This document shows positions 45,680 through 54,486 of a DNA stretch of 64,000 nucleotides, piece after piece. Both the position numbers and the translations under genes were made by a program. The notes beneath the pieces are model-generated. The model made no database searches and had not been told where the DNA came from. It saw only the letters and a list, made by a program, of their open reading frames with translations. The stretch comes from Porphyromonas sp. COT-239 OH1446 (GTDB lineage Bacteria; Bacteroidota; Bacteroidia; Bacteroidales; Porphyromonadaceae): positions 15,672-79,671 of the forward strand of contig NZ_JRAO01000036.1 of assembly GCF_000768875.1 (NCBI RefSeq), in the 5' to 3' direction. How positions within the stretch are numbered: position 1 is the stretch's first letter; each line of letters begins with the position of its first letter.

Positions 45680-47053
45680 TTATTCTCTAGGCTTGAAAAG
45701 CAGGCGAAAGGCCTCCTCTACAGTTCGAACCCCTACACAGCGAATAGCCAAAGACTTGCTCGGGGAGAAGCCCTGTAGGTTGGCCTGAGGCAAGATAATT
45801 GCCCTAAAGCCCAAACGCTCAGCCTCTACGATACGCTGCTCGATACGCCCAACGGGACGGACCTCTCCAGAGAGCCCGACCTCTCCGGTGAGGCAAACGC
45901 CCTCGGGCAGAGCAATATCTAAGCTAGAGGAGAGCACTGCAGAAATAACGGCTAAGTCGCTGGCTGGGTCATTGATCCGAATGCCCCCAGCGATGTTGAG
46001 GAAGACATCCTTTTGGACGAGCTTAAAGCCGGCCCTCTTCTCCAAGACAGCTAGAAGCATATTCATGCGCCGAGTATCATAGCCTGTGGCAGAGCGTTGA
46101 GGTGTAGCATAGATTGCCGAGCTCACTAGAGATTGGGTCTCTATGAGGAAGGGGCGCATGCCTTCCATCGCCACAGCAATGGCAATACCGCTGAGCGAAG
46201 CCCTCTCTCGGGAGATCAAGTGTTCTGAGGGGTTCTCTACCCCACGCAAGCCCTGCTGTTGCATCTCATAGATCCCCAGCTCACTGGTGCTGCCGAACCT
46301 ATTCTTATTAGCCCTAAGAATGCGGTACATGTAGTGCTTATCTCCGTCGAACTGTAGCACCACGTCTACCGTATGCTCGAGGATCTTAGGGCCAGCGATG
46401 CTCCCCTCCTTGTTGATATGACCAATGAGGATAACGGGGACACTCTCCGTCTTGGAGTACTTGAGGAGGATGTTGGCACTCTCTCGTATCTGAGAGACAC
46501 TGCCAGCGGAGGATTCTGAGAGCTCGGTCTGTATCGTCTGAATGGAGTCGATCACGAGTAAGTCTGGCCTCAGGCTTTTGGCCTCGTCGAGGATGCGCTC
46601 TAGATTGGTCTCGCAGTAGACGAGGCATTCAGCTGCCCCACTCCCTAGCCTCTCGGCCCTCATCTTGAGCTGCGAGGCACTCTCCTCGCCCGAGACATAC
46701 AGCGTCTTTAGAGGAGATCTGAGGACTGTCTGTAGGATCAGGGTAGACTTGCCGATCCCGGGCTCTCCCCCGAGTAGGACAAAAGCTCCAGGTACTAGCC
46801 CCCCACCGAGCACACGATTGAGCTCAGGGTCTCCCAGGTCTATGCGTTGCTCTTGAGTAGTAGAGATCTCCCTGAGCTGCAGGGGTCGGGCGGAGGTAGT
46901 AGACGCAGATTGGGCATAAGAGGGGCGATTGGAGTTCACGATACGCACCTCCTCGATTACATTCCATTCTCCACATTGAGTACACTGCCCCTGCCACTTA
47001 GGATAATAGGAGCCACAGCTTTGGCAGGCGAAAGAGACCTTCTGTTTACTCAT
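45680..47053 (-). CDS. radA: DNA repair protein RadA
   Basis: A 457-residue RecA-like helicase that aids branch migration in recombination. It has a zinc finger (CQSCG...CTQCGEW, residues 10-32), Walker A LLGGEPGIGKSTL (about 93-105), the RadA-specific RANKNRFGS motif, and a C-terminal Lon-like domain (SDLAVISAVLSS). All expected elements are present. Confidence 0.97.
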   Translation of the reverse strand: MSKQKVSFACQSCGSYYPKWQGQCTQCGEWNVIEEVRIVNSNRPSYAQSASTTSARPLQLREISTTQEQRIDLGDPELNRVLGGGLVPGAFVLLGGEPGIGKSTLILQTVLRSPLKTLYVSGEESASQLKMRAERLGSGAAECLVYCETNLERILDEAKSLRPDLLVIDSIQTIQTELSESSAGSVSQIRESANILLKYSKTESVPVILIGHINKEGSIAGPKILEHTVDVVLQFDGDKHYMYRILRANKNRFGSTSELGIYEMQQQGLRGVENPSEHLISRERASLSGIAIAVAMEGMRPFLIETQSLVSSAIYATPQRSATGYDTRRMNMLLAVLEKRAGFKLVQKDVFLNIAGGIRINDPASDLAVISAVLSSSLDIALPEGVCLTGEVGLSGEVRPVGRIEQRIVEAERLGFRAIILPQANLQGFSPSKSLAIRCVGVRTVEEAFRLLFKPRE

Positions 47054-47069
47054 CGTCCGAACTTGGGGT

Positions 47070-48005
47070 CTACTTGGTCTGCGTCCGAACTAGAGGCATT
47101 GTAGAGCAGCGTAGTAGCCCACCCATCTTGGAGATCTCCTGGTAGGGAACAGTCTCTACGGCTATCCCCCACTCCTCTGTGAGATATCTATTCATACGAG
47201 TGAAGCTCTGATCACTAATCAGCCTGTCGGGGGCTAAGGAGACTACGTTGGTATTCATGTGATAAGCCTCCTCCGGCGTTACAGCAAAGAGGTTATCCCG
47301 TCCAAAGATCTCCTCCACAAGGCCCAACTGCTCGGGCACGAGGAAGCCCTCTCGATAAATCAGAGCCTTGCCTCGCCCTACGGGCTGGAAGGCGCAGTCT
47401 AGATGCAAGACACTCTGGCGAGGATCTTGGTCATGCTTGCGCAGCTCTAGGGCTATGACCTGTTTGTGGGGGAAGTGCTCACGAAGGTAATCAACTGCAT
47501 AGCGATTGGTTCGAGCGGTCTTGAAAGAGGGATAATCCTCCCTGAGGTAAGAACCAACGAAGAGGATGTCATTGAAGAGCAATATATCTCCGCCCTCTGT
47601 ATGCACCCTCTCGGGCAGATACTCTATGTTCGCAGAGGGTATTCTGCTGATAATAGGGTCAAAAGCTCCTGTTTCGAGCTCTCTGTCTGGGATTAGGTTA
47701 GAGACGAAGATGGTATCATCGACAACAAAGGATACATCTCTAGCAAAGACCTGGTTATAGTCCGGCAAGGGGGCTGGGCGAAGGACTTCGACGCCATTAC
47801 GCTCCAGGACGGAGAGCAGGCAACCCATCTCGTACTTGACAGCTTCTTCAGTTGGGAAGAAGCCCTTGCTGACAGCTTCGTAGCTTTTGGCATCGTAGGT
47901 CTCCGATAGAGAGGGGATGCCTCCTAGGCTCTCGGGAAGGCCAAGGACAACGACTTTTAGATAATCAGTCTCGTTGCTAACGCTGGGGATGATCGGTTGT
48001 GTCAT
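47070..48005 (-). CDS. amidinotransferase-fold (DDAH/arginine deiminase-like) protein
   Basis: A 311-residue pentein-fold enzyme. It carries FARDVSFVVDDTIFVSNL, HTEGGDILLFNDILFVG (the conserved acidic motif), the catalytic His in SVLHLDCAFQPVG and the nucleophilic Cys in MGGLLRCSTMPLVR. That layout fits dimethylarginine dimethylaminohydrolase or arginine amidinohydrolase-like proteins. The guanidino substrate is unknown. It sits 16 bases upstream of radA. Confidence 0.84.
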   Translation of the reverse strand: MTQPIIPSVSNETDYLKVVVLGLPESLGGIPSLSETYDAKSYEAVSKGFFPTEEAVKYEMGCLLSVLERNGVEVLRPAPLPDYNQVFARDVSFVVDDTIFVSNLIPDRELETGAFDPIISRIPSANIEYLPERVHTEGGDILLFNDILFVGSYLREDYPSFKTARTNRYAVDYLREHFPHKQVIALELRKHDQDPRQSVLHLDCAFQPVGRGKALIYREGFLVPEQLGLVEEIFGRDNLFAVTPEEAYHMNTNVVSLAPDRLISDQSFTRMNRYLTEEWGIAVETVPYQEISKMGGLLRCSTMPLVRTQTK

Positions 48006-48044
48006 AACTCATGTATGTGATAGTATGGTGATGTACTCTAAGCT

Positions 48045-48938
48045 CTATAGGATATTGAGGGATTGTTCTTTGATCTGCTCGAGCTCGTCCTTCATACGCA
48101 CGACAATCTGCTGCATCTCGGCATTGTTGCTCTTTGAGCCCAAGGTGTTGATCTCCCGGCCTATCTCTTGAGCAATGAAGCCGAGGGTCTTGCCCTGTGC
48201 TCCTTGAGGCAGTTCGATAACCTCCTCGAAATAATTGAGATGATGGCGCAGACGATCCTTCTCCTCATTGATGTCGAGCTTCTCGATATAGAAGATGAGC
48301 TCCTGCTCTAGTCGTCCGTTGTTGATGGCATCGACCGAGAGCTTGCCGAGAGCCTCCTCTAGACGCTGACGAATGGCTGGAATTCGCTCACTCTCTGGGG
48401 CATCGACCTGCTCAAGTAGAGAGCGAATATTCTTAATACGAGCTAGGCAGGCATCGCGAAGCATCTCTCCCTCCTGAGCACGAAAGCTCTGTAGCTGCTC
48501 GAGAGCCTTGACAATAGTGTCTCGGATCAGCCTCCATTCACGCTCGCTCAGCTCCTCAGTAGCCTTTGCCTCGGTATTGGGCACGAGGACGCCAGGCAGG
48601 CGCAGCAGGATCTCTAGACTAGGAGTTCCTAGCCCGAGAGATTGAGAGACAGGTGTGATGGTCTCAGCATAGTAGCTAAGGGCAGCTTCGTTGAGACGCT
48701 GCACCGCCAAGAGATTATCTGCTACTCCATCGTCTATAGAGAGGGTAAAGTCTACCTTACCTCGCTGTACCCGCTCAGCAATCATATTGCGGATCTCGAT
48801 CTCTCTCTCTCGACAAATGGCGGGTAGGCGAACACTGGTATCTAGTTGTTTACTATTGAGCGTTTTAACAAAGACGGTAATATTCTTCCCGTCGCATTGG
48901 GCGGTAGATTTGCCCGCCCCAGTCATTGAGTAAATCAT
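48045..48938 (-). CDS. YicC-family endoribonuclease
   Basis: A 297-residue protein. Start ATG 48938 (MIYSMTG) matches the family N terminus. N-terminal YicC domain: MTGAGKSTAQ...VKTLNSKQLDTSVRLP. C-terminal DUF1732 domain: INEEKDRLRHHLNYFEEVI and GKTLGFIAQEIGREINTLGSKSN. YicC proteins are reported RNases linked to stationary-phase fitness and sRNA turnover. Confidence 0.94.
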   Translation of the reverse strand: MIYSMTGAGKSTAQCDGKNITVFVKTLNSKQLDTSVRLPAICREREIEIRNMIAERVQRGKVDFTLSIDDGVADNLLAVQRLNEAALSYYAETITPVSQSLGLGTPSLEILLRLPGVLVPNTEAKATEELSEREWRLIRDTIVKALEQLQSFRAQEGEMLRDACLARIKNIRSLLEQVDAPESERIPAIRQRLEEALGKLSVDAINNGRLEQELIFYIEKLDINEEKDRLRHHLNYFEEVIELPQGAQGKTLGFIAQEIGREINTLGSKSNNAEMQQIVVRMKDELEQIKEQSLNIL

Positions 48939-49039
48939 AATCTCGACTCTTCGTTGTCTTATATTTGCGAATGCAAGGTACACTTTTTTGAGCTAACAAG
49001 CAGCTAGAACGACCAGGAATAAGACAAACCATGGTCTAA

Positions 49040-49082
49040 AAACAAGGCTTGCCAAAGCATGATGCTCCAGCAAGCCTTAAAA
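49040..49082. terminator. terminator after the ferredoxin gene
   Basis: AAGGCTTGC (49044-49052) pairs with GCAAGCCTT (49070-49078). Leftward transcripts read the stem then TGTTTTTAG. It lies 56 bases beyond the ferredoxin stop. Confidence 0.85.
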
Positions 49083-49134
49083 CGTTGAAGTAACAAAACC
49101 CATTCCCTCCCTAGAGGGAGATGATACTATCCGA

Positions 49135-49299
49135 TTAACCGTGGATAGCTTCGGTAGGGCATACCCCTGCGCAAGCCCCGCAATCGATGCAAGTATCAGC
49201 ATCAATCACATAGATAGAGCCCTCCGAGATTGCGTTTACAGGACATTCGTCGATGCAAGTGCCGCAAGCTACGCAGCTGTCAGTAATAACATGTGCCAT
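49135..49299 (-). CDS. 2x[4Fe-4S] ferredoxin
   Basis: A 54-residue protein from ATG 49299 (MAHVITDSCVAC). Two cluster motifs, CVACGTCIDECP and CIDCGACAGVCP, are those of a clostridial-type ferredoxin. It is expected to carry low-potential electrons for pyruvate or 2-oxoacid oxidation, and perhaps for radical-SAM enzymes. It is monocistronic, with a -7 element and a terminator. Confidence 0.95.
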   Translation of the reverse strand: MAHVITDSCVACGTCIDECPVNAISEGSIYVIDADTCIDCGACAGVCPTEAIHG

Positions 49300-49350
49300 A
49301 ATTGTAGTAAGCCGTTTAAGTGATAAATCGTTTAGTGATGAATGATGCTG

Positions 49351-49358
49351 CAAAGGTA
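49351..49358 (-). promoter_or_regulatory. -7 promoter element for the ferredoxin gene
   Basis: TACCTTTG on the minus strand, 52 bases before the ATG at 49299. Confidence 0.6.
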
Positions 49359-49617
49359 GTATAGTTTTTGATATATACCTAATAGTAGGTATTCTTTTTG
49401 TTACGAGATGATCTACAAAGAGAAAGCGAATGACACACAAACAGCTATAAATCAAGAATAAAAACCCTAATAAGGAAGAAAAAGAATACTAGTACAATGT
49501 AGGTATATCAACCAAGGTCCATCTAATAGGGCTATCCCCTCTATAAGCAGAGCGGAGGGGCTGCCTAGGCAATCCCTCCGCTCATATCTCTCTAGGCTCG
49601 AGGCAAAAACCCCTAGC
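49359..49617. other. gap between the ferredoxin and DPP5 genes
   Basis: No gene is seen in about 260 bases. It includes a 10-bp hairpin GAGCGGAGGG (49550-49559) / CCCTCCGCTC (49574-49583), the likely terminator of the leftward DPP5 gene ending at 49618. Confidence 0.65.
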
Positions 49618-51672
49618 CTACTTCTTCAGCCAGCGATCTAACCAGCCAAAGAAGGTGCGCTGCCAGAGAAGAGCATTCTGAGGGCGCAGGATCCAGTGAT
49701 TTTCGTCTGGGTAAATTAGCATTTGACTGGGGATGCCTCTGAGCTGAGCGGCATTGAAAGCAGCCATCCCCTGCCCTGCCAGGATGCGGAAGTCTAGTTC
49801 GCCATGGATGACAAGCAGAGGGGTATCCCACTTATCTACGAACTTGTGAGGCGAGTTAGCGAAGGTATGCTGGGCTATCTTATTATCCTTGTCCCAGGGT
49901 GCTCCACCCATATCCCAGTTGGCAAACCACATCTCTTCTGTGGTCATGTACTGCATCTCCAGGTTGAAGATCCCTGCGTGGGCAATTAGAGCGGAGAAAC
50001 GGCCCTCGTGATGTCCTGCCAGGTAGAATACCGAGTACCCACCATAGCTGGCCCCGACAGCCCCGATTCGCTTGGGGTCGATGTAACTCTCCTTCTTCAT
50101 TTCGTCCACAGCCGTGAGGTAGTCTCGAATGTTTTGACCCGAATAGTCTCCACTGATCTGTTCGTTCCAGGACTTTCCGAAGCTAGGTACGCCATGGCGA
50201 TTGGGAGCAATGACGATGTAGCCTTGCTCGGCCATCAAGCGAGGATTCCATCTGAAGGAGAAGTACTGACTTACCGTGCTCTGAGGCCCACCCTGACAAT
50301 AGAGCAGCGAGGGGTACTTCTTGTTAGGGTCGAAGTTTGGGGGCAGAACCACCCAAACAAGCATATCACCACCGTCTGTAGTCTTCATCCAACGCTTCTC
50401 GATGGTGATAGGGCTCAGGCGATCGAGGACTTCCTTATTCTCCTGCGTGATGGGCAGGGCCTCGCCCGTCTTGATCGTTACTCGGTACAGATCGGTAGGG
50501 GCGGCCATACTCTGTCGACCTGCCAGGAGGTACTTGCCCGCAAGCTGGAGCGAGGTATAGTTGTGCTGACCTTCGGTGATCTGACGGATCTTGCGGGTCT
50601 TCAGAGGCAAGTGAAAGAGTTGGGTCTCTGCCTTGATGCAACTCAAGAAGTAGATACTCTTAGCATCGGAGGCCCACTGGGTCTCATCCACATCGCACTC
50701 GAAGCCCTCTGTGAGCCAAGTCTTCTCACCACTAGATAGATCCATCACGAAGAGGCGTTTGAGGTCGGCCTCATAACCATCACGCTCCATGCTGATCCAG
50801 GAGATGCTCTTGCCGTCGGGGGAGAATCGGGGGTGCGTGTCGTAGCCCATCATTCCCTCGGTGATGTTGCGTGTCTGTCCCGTCTCGAGGCTATAGAGGT
50901 AGATGTCCGTATTCGTCGAGAGTGAATAGGCTACCCCCTCCTTTTTGCGGGAGGAGTAAGCGATAGTCTTGCCATCAGGGCTCCAGGCCACATCACTAAT
51001 ATCGGCAAAGGGCTTGGTAGGGGCTTGGTAGGGCTCACCCTCGAGAATATCTAGGCTCTGAGCCACAGGCTGCTCGCCCAGCTTGGCAACGAAGATATGG
51101 GGGATGGTCTCTACCCACTCGTCCCAGTGCTTGTACATGAGGTTGTTGATGACCCGACCCGAGGCCTTGGGCAGATCAGGGTAGAGATCTACCGTGCGCT
51201 TGCCGTACTTGATCTGCTTGATGAAGGCCACCTGCGTCTCATCGGGCGAGAAGGCGTAGCTCTCGATCCCCCCCTCTATATCGGTGAGCATTCGGCGATC
51301 GCTCCCATCAGGCTTCATAGACCAGAGCTGCATGCTCCCGCTCTCGGGGCTGAGGAAGGCAATGCGTCTGCCTTGATCGATCCATTTGGGAGCGTATTCT
51401 CCGCTAGGAGTATGGGTGATCTGCTTGCGCCCTTGGCCGTCAAAGCCAACGACGAAGAGTTCGGAGCGGCTACTATTGTCCTCTATGCTGGGGAAGCTCA
51501 CCGCATAGACAACCTGCTTACCATCTGGGGAGATGTCCGATGCCCCTACACGGGCCATCGTAAGCAGTATCTCGGGGGTCATGCCTTGGTGAGAAGTAGA
51601 GCTCTGTCCCAAAGCTGTCGCACTGAGTGTACTTGCCGCCAAGGTGGATAGGAGAAGGTGTTTTGCTGTCAT
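49618..51672 (-). CDS. dpp5: dipeptidyl-peptidase 5, S9 family
   Basis: A 684-residue exported serine peptidase releasing dipeptides, preferably after Ala or hydrophobic residues. A signal peptide (LLLSTLAASTLSATALG) is followed by a beta-propeller with repeated SPDGK motifs, then an alpha/beta hydrolase domain. The nucleophile in GASYGGYS is Ser542, an Asp lies in GELDFRIL, and the His in ENHWIL is His659. Length and numbering equal those I recall for P. gingivalis DPP5. It feeds amino-acid fermentation from the periplasm. Confidence 0.95.
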   Translation of the reverse strand: MTAKHLLLSTLAASTLSATALGQSSTSHQGMTPEILLTMARVGASDISPDGKQVVYAVSFPSIEDNSSRSELFVVGFDGQGRKQITHTPSGEYAPKWIDQGRRIAFLSPESGSMQLWSMKPDGSDRRMLTDIEGGIESYAFSPDETQVAFIKQIKYGKRTVDLYPDLPKASGRVINNLMYKHWDEWVETIPHIFVAKLGEQPVAQSLDILEGEPYQAPTKPFADISDVAWSPDGKTIAYSSRKKEGVAYSLSTNTDIYLYSLETGQTRNITEGMMGYDTHPRFSPDGKSISWISMERDGYEADLKRLFVMDLSSGEKTWLTEGFECDVDETQWASDAKSIYFLSCIKAETQLFHLPLKTRKIRQITEGQHNYTSLQLAGKYLLAGRQSMAAPTDLYRVTIKTGEALPITQENKEVLDRLSPITIEKRWMKTTDGGDMLVWVVLPPNFDPNKKYPSLLYCQGGPQSTVSQYFSFRWNPRLMAEQGYIVIAPNRHGVPSFGKSWNEQISGDYSGQNIRDYLTAVDEMKKESYIDPKRIGAVGASYGGYSVFYLAGHHEGRFSALIAHAGIFNLEMQYMTTEEMWFANWDMGGAPWDKDNKIAQHTFANSPHKFVDKWDTPLLVIHGELDFRILAGQGMAAFNAAQLRGIPSQMLIYPDENHWILRPQNALLWQRTFFGWLDRWLKK

Positions 51673-51854
51673 ACCTTAAATGTTATAAGTTGAAGTTTAT
51701 ATACCGTGCAGATGAAGTGCAAGGCGAAGTTAGCAAATATTTCTGCCTCTGTCATGCAGTTGGCTTTTCCAAGCAGCGAAGAGTCCATCAAGCCTCCACG
51801 AGAATAAGGTAAGAGATCTCGATAGAATCGTCAATAAGCTCTCAATAGAGTTAC

Positions 51855-51990
51855 GACTGAGATCCAAGTAGGATCGCAACAGAGACTCAAATAGGATCTC
51901 CATCGAGGTCTAAGTAGGATCGCAACAGAGACCCCAATAGGATCTCCACCGAGGCCTCGTCTAGAACCTCCGTAGAGGTCTAAGTAGGAG
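51855..51990. repeat. 23-bp tandem brick array, locus 5
   Basis: Direct cores at 51866, 51889, 51912 and 51935 (AAGTAGG, AAATAGG, AAGTAGG, CAATAGG) are 23 bp apart, then a decayed unit at about 51959 and AAGTAGGAG at 51982. It is the longest such array here. Gap 51673-52172 contains nothing else but the second brick family. Confidence 0.87.
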
Positions 51991-52110
51991 CGAAAAATCT
52001 TATAAGTTAGTAGTGGGTAAACTGCTAACTTACAAGAAAAAATCTTATAAGTTAGTAGTCAGTGAGCGATTAACTTACAGCAAAAAATCTTATAAATGAG
52101 TAGTCTGTAG
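51991..52110. repeat. 45-bp-period palindromic brick, copy B
   Basis: AATCT(TATAA) starts at 51996, 52041 and 52086, exactly 45 bp apart. Between them each half is inverted (TAAGTTAGTAGT versus ACTGCTAACTTA), so the unit is two head-to-head halves of about 23 and 22 bp. It begins at GAGCGAAAAATC directly after the last 23-bp brick. Confidence 0.87.
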
Positions 52111-52172
52111 GGCTATGAGTGGAGGCCCAGGTACAGCCTCCATCGAAACCGAACAGTGATCCTGGCAGAGGC

Positions 52173-53123
52173 TCAGTCATCGAAGTTGTCCCTTAACCCT
52201 TGCAGACTGCGCTGCAAACCCTCTAACCCAGCTCGGCGAATGGGAGAGCCAGCGAATAAATGATCAAACTCTTCGGCTGTCATGGCCTCGAGCTTGTCTG
52301 CTGTTAGAGTACGCAGGACTTCACGCAGCTCGAAATCCTCTACAGTGGTGGGAATTGCAAAGCGATTCCAGGGGCAGCAGGTCTGACAGGCATCACAGCC
52401 GTAAACTCTACGGCCGATCTTCGCCCGAAGCTCTTCGGGCAGCTGCCCCCTCTGCTCTATAGTTAGATAGCTGATGCACCTACGGGCGTCCATCACCCCA
52501 GGGGCGATGAGAGCCCCCGTCGGGCAAGCCGAGAGGCAACGGCTACAGTTGCCACACAGTGATCGTATAGGCTCTGAAGGAGGGAGTTCGAGGGATAGCA
52601 GCAATTCGCCCAGGACAAAGAAGCTCCCAGCTCTAGGCAAGATCAATAGACCATTCTTCCCCAACCAACCGAGGCCCGCTTGTACAGCCCAGTAACGCTC
52701 CATGATAGGGGCCGAGTCGGCAAAGGCTCTACCCGTGATTTTCGGGTCGATCTGCTCCTGGACAAATCGCAGGAGCTGCTCCAGGCGTCGCTTGACAACC
52801 TTGTGGTAGTCTCGGCCATAGGCGTAGTAGGCAAACTGAGGTCGATGCGCATCGATGCGTTCACCCGGATAGTAGTTCATGGCCACAACGAGAACTGTAC
52901 GAGTACCCTCTACCAACAGGCGTGGATCTCGGCGCAAATCCGTATTGCGCTCCAAGTAGCTCATCTCCCCATGATAGGCATCAGACAACCAGCGATCATA
53001 GCCCTCGGCCAATGCTCTCGGGACAGCATCGGCCTGGGCAAAGCCACAAGCAGAGAAGCCGAGGCGGTAGGCCTCGGCTCTGATCATATCTGCCTGTTCC
53101 AGTGGAGAGAGATCTCGCTGCAT
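52173..53123 (-). CDS. queG: epoxyqueuosine reductase QueG
   Basis: A 316-residue iron-sulfur, cobalamin-using enzyme for the last step of queuosine synthesis in tRNA. Cluster motifs are CGNCSRCLSACPTGAL and CDACQTCCPWN. DUF1730-like VVAMNYYPG and the catalytic DSAPIMERYWA are visible. Start ATG 53123 is preferred over an upstream GTG, which would overlap the next gene. QueD is at 38.9 kb. Confidence 0.94.
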   Translation of the reverse strand: MQRDLSPLEQADMIRAEAYRLGFSACGFAQADAVPRALAEGYDRWLSDAYHGEMSYLERNTDLRRDPRLLVEGTRTVLVVAMNYYPGERIDAHRPQFAYYAYGRDYHKVVKRRLEQLLRFVQEQIDPKITGRAFADSAPIMERYWAVQAGLGWLGKNGLLILPRAGSFFVLGELLLSLELPPSEPIRSLCGNCSRCLSACPTGALIAPGVMDARRCISYLTIEQRGQLPEELRAKIGRRVYGCDACQTCCPWNRFAIPTTVEDFELREVLRTLTADKLEAMTAEEFDHLFAGSPIRRAGLEGLQRSLQGLRDNFDD

Positions 53124-53133
53124 CCCGATCCGA

Positions 53134-54108
53134 CTAAGGAGCTCGGTGCACCCAAGCACCCCGATGGTGTGGGGCTTGAGCGATCAGGCTTCGGAGGAAG
53201 TCTCGTGCCTCTGCATACGTTTCGAATGAGGCCGCAGACACACGAAATACTCGTTCGTTTAGAAGAATATGGGGACTGGGGAGGATCTCCTCCTGCATAG
53301 CCTCAGCATGGTATTGCTCGGCAATATCAGTCCTTCGGCTCGAGGCGACGATCACATAGTAGCATCCCGAGATGGGCTCGATCCATGGATCTTCGACGGA
53401 GGTTGAGAGGGCTTGCTCCTCGGGGGTAGGCATGGCCTCTTCTGTCTGTGCGGGAAGGATGCTCGAGATGATCTCTGGTAAGCGGATCTCCGTAGAGGGG
53501 ACAATGGTGGCCTTGAAGCTAGGCTCTGCCTTCTCCTGCGAATTGCTCCCTCCCCACCACAGTGGTACTGCTACAAGAATAGCTATCAGCAGGACGGCAG
53601 CCGAAGAGATCAGGCGGCGAGGGATGTTGATCGTAAAGTATCGCCCATCATTCAGCGTAGGCTGAGCCTCTCTCTCAAGAGGAGGTGTTTGAGGGGAGAG
53701 GGAGGCACAACTCAAGCCATAGGCATCTCGATCGAAGCCCCTCTCTACCGTAGGGACGAAAGAGAGATTAGCGGCAGCATCCAGGTTGAGTATTCCTAGC
53801 CCTTGGAGCTCATAGCGACCCCATCGGAGCAGAGCCTGGCGTAGACGAGCGACATCCTCATCAAGCAAGATCCTGGCACGCCTGAGCGAGAGCCCGTAGA
53901 CTCGAGCATAGCACTCGGCGATCAGGCCATCATGATGCGAGAGAGCGGGTTGGAAGCGCACCTTCGTCGTAGGAGGTGTAGCAAGACCAGTCCGAGGATC
54001 ATAGCTCGCTGGGAGAGATTCCAATACGAAGCCCCCCAAGGCAGGCACAACAGCGCAGGTGTGCTGGCGCAGCACCTGCCCGATATGTAAAGCTAATCTA
54101 TTGTCCAC
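53134..54108 (-). CDS. HU-CCDC81/SPOR-domain membrane protein
   Basis: A 324-residue protein. The N-terminal 130 residues (LHIGQVLRQHTCAVVPALGGFVLE...) look like paired HU-CCDC81-type domains. One membrane segment follows at about residues 169-187 (SAAVLLIAILVAVPLWWGG), then a Pro/Glu-rich linker and a C-terminal SPOR-like domain (CYYVIVASSRRTDIAEQYH...) that usually binds denuded peptidoglycan at division sites. It may link DNA or cytosolic partners to the septum, but this is inference. It lies 10 bases from queG. Confidence 0.8.
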   Translation of the reverse strand: MDNRLALHIGQVLRQHTCAVVPALGGFVLESLPASYDPRTGLATPPTTKVRFQPALSHHDGLIAECYARVYGLSLRRARILLDEDVARLRQALLRWGRYELQGLGILNLDAAANLSFVPTVERGFDRDAYGLSCASLSPQTPPLEREAQPTLNDGRYFTINIPRRLISSAAVLLIAILVAVPLWWGGSNSQEKAEPSFKATIVPSTEIRLPEIISSILPAQTEEAMPTPEEQALSTSVEDPWIEPISGCYYVIVASSRRTDIAEQYHAEAMQEEILPSPHILLNERVFRVSAASFETYAEARDFLRSLIAQAPHHRGAWVHRAP

Positions 54109-54376
54109 GAAGAAGCATTAACTAAGAGTTCTGCGACACAAAATTAATGATTTCCATTGGTTGCAGCAGTATCGACAACCATCATCTCCTCGAGCGAATA
54201 TTCCACCCCTATAGCGATGAAGTGGGTCTAGGAGCAGAGGAGTATAGCCAGGCAAACACTCCCGTCCGAAGAGATGTTCAAGAATCTTGAGGCGTACTTC
54301 CCTTGGCTAGAGAGGGCTAGGTTCGATGTGTATAACTTTTGTTCTTCTGAAGCGAGGTTTCGGTAAACAAAAGGGC
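54109..54376. other. gap before nrdD
   Basis: No gene, repeat or RNA is recognisable in about 270 bases. TATAACTTTTG near 54331-54341 is a poor promoter-like match. Confidence 0.5.
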
Positions 54377-54384
54377 TATTTTTG
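54377..54384 (+). promoter_or_regulatory. -7 promoter element for nrdD-nrdG
   Basis: TATTTTTG, followed by a leader of about 100 bases before the ATG at 54487. The leader holds a small hairpin AAGGAG/CTCCTT (54407-54422). Confidence 0.5.
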
Positions 54385-54486
54385 CCCCTAGGATTTCTCC
54401 CTCGAGAAGGAGGCTTCTCCTTTGTAGGTATGAGGATGGGATAGGGCCTTTATTATTCCGTTACACAATCAATAACAATCACATCT

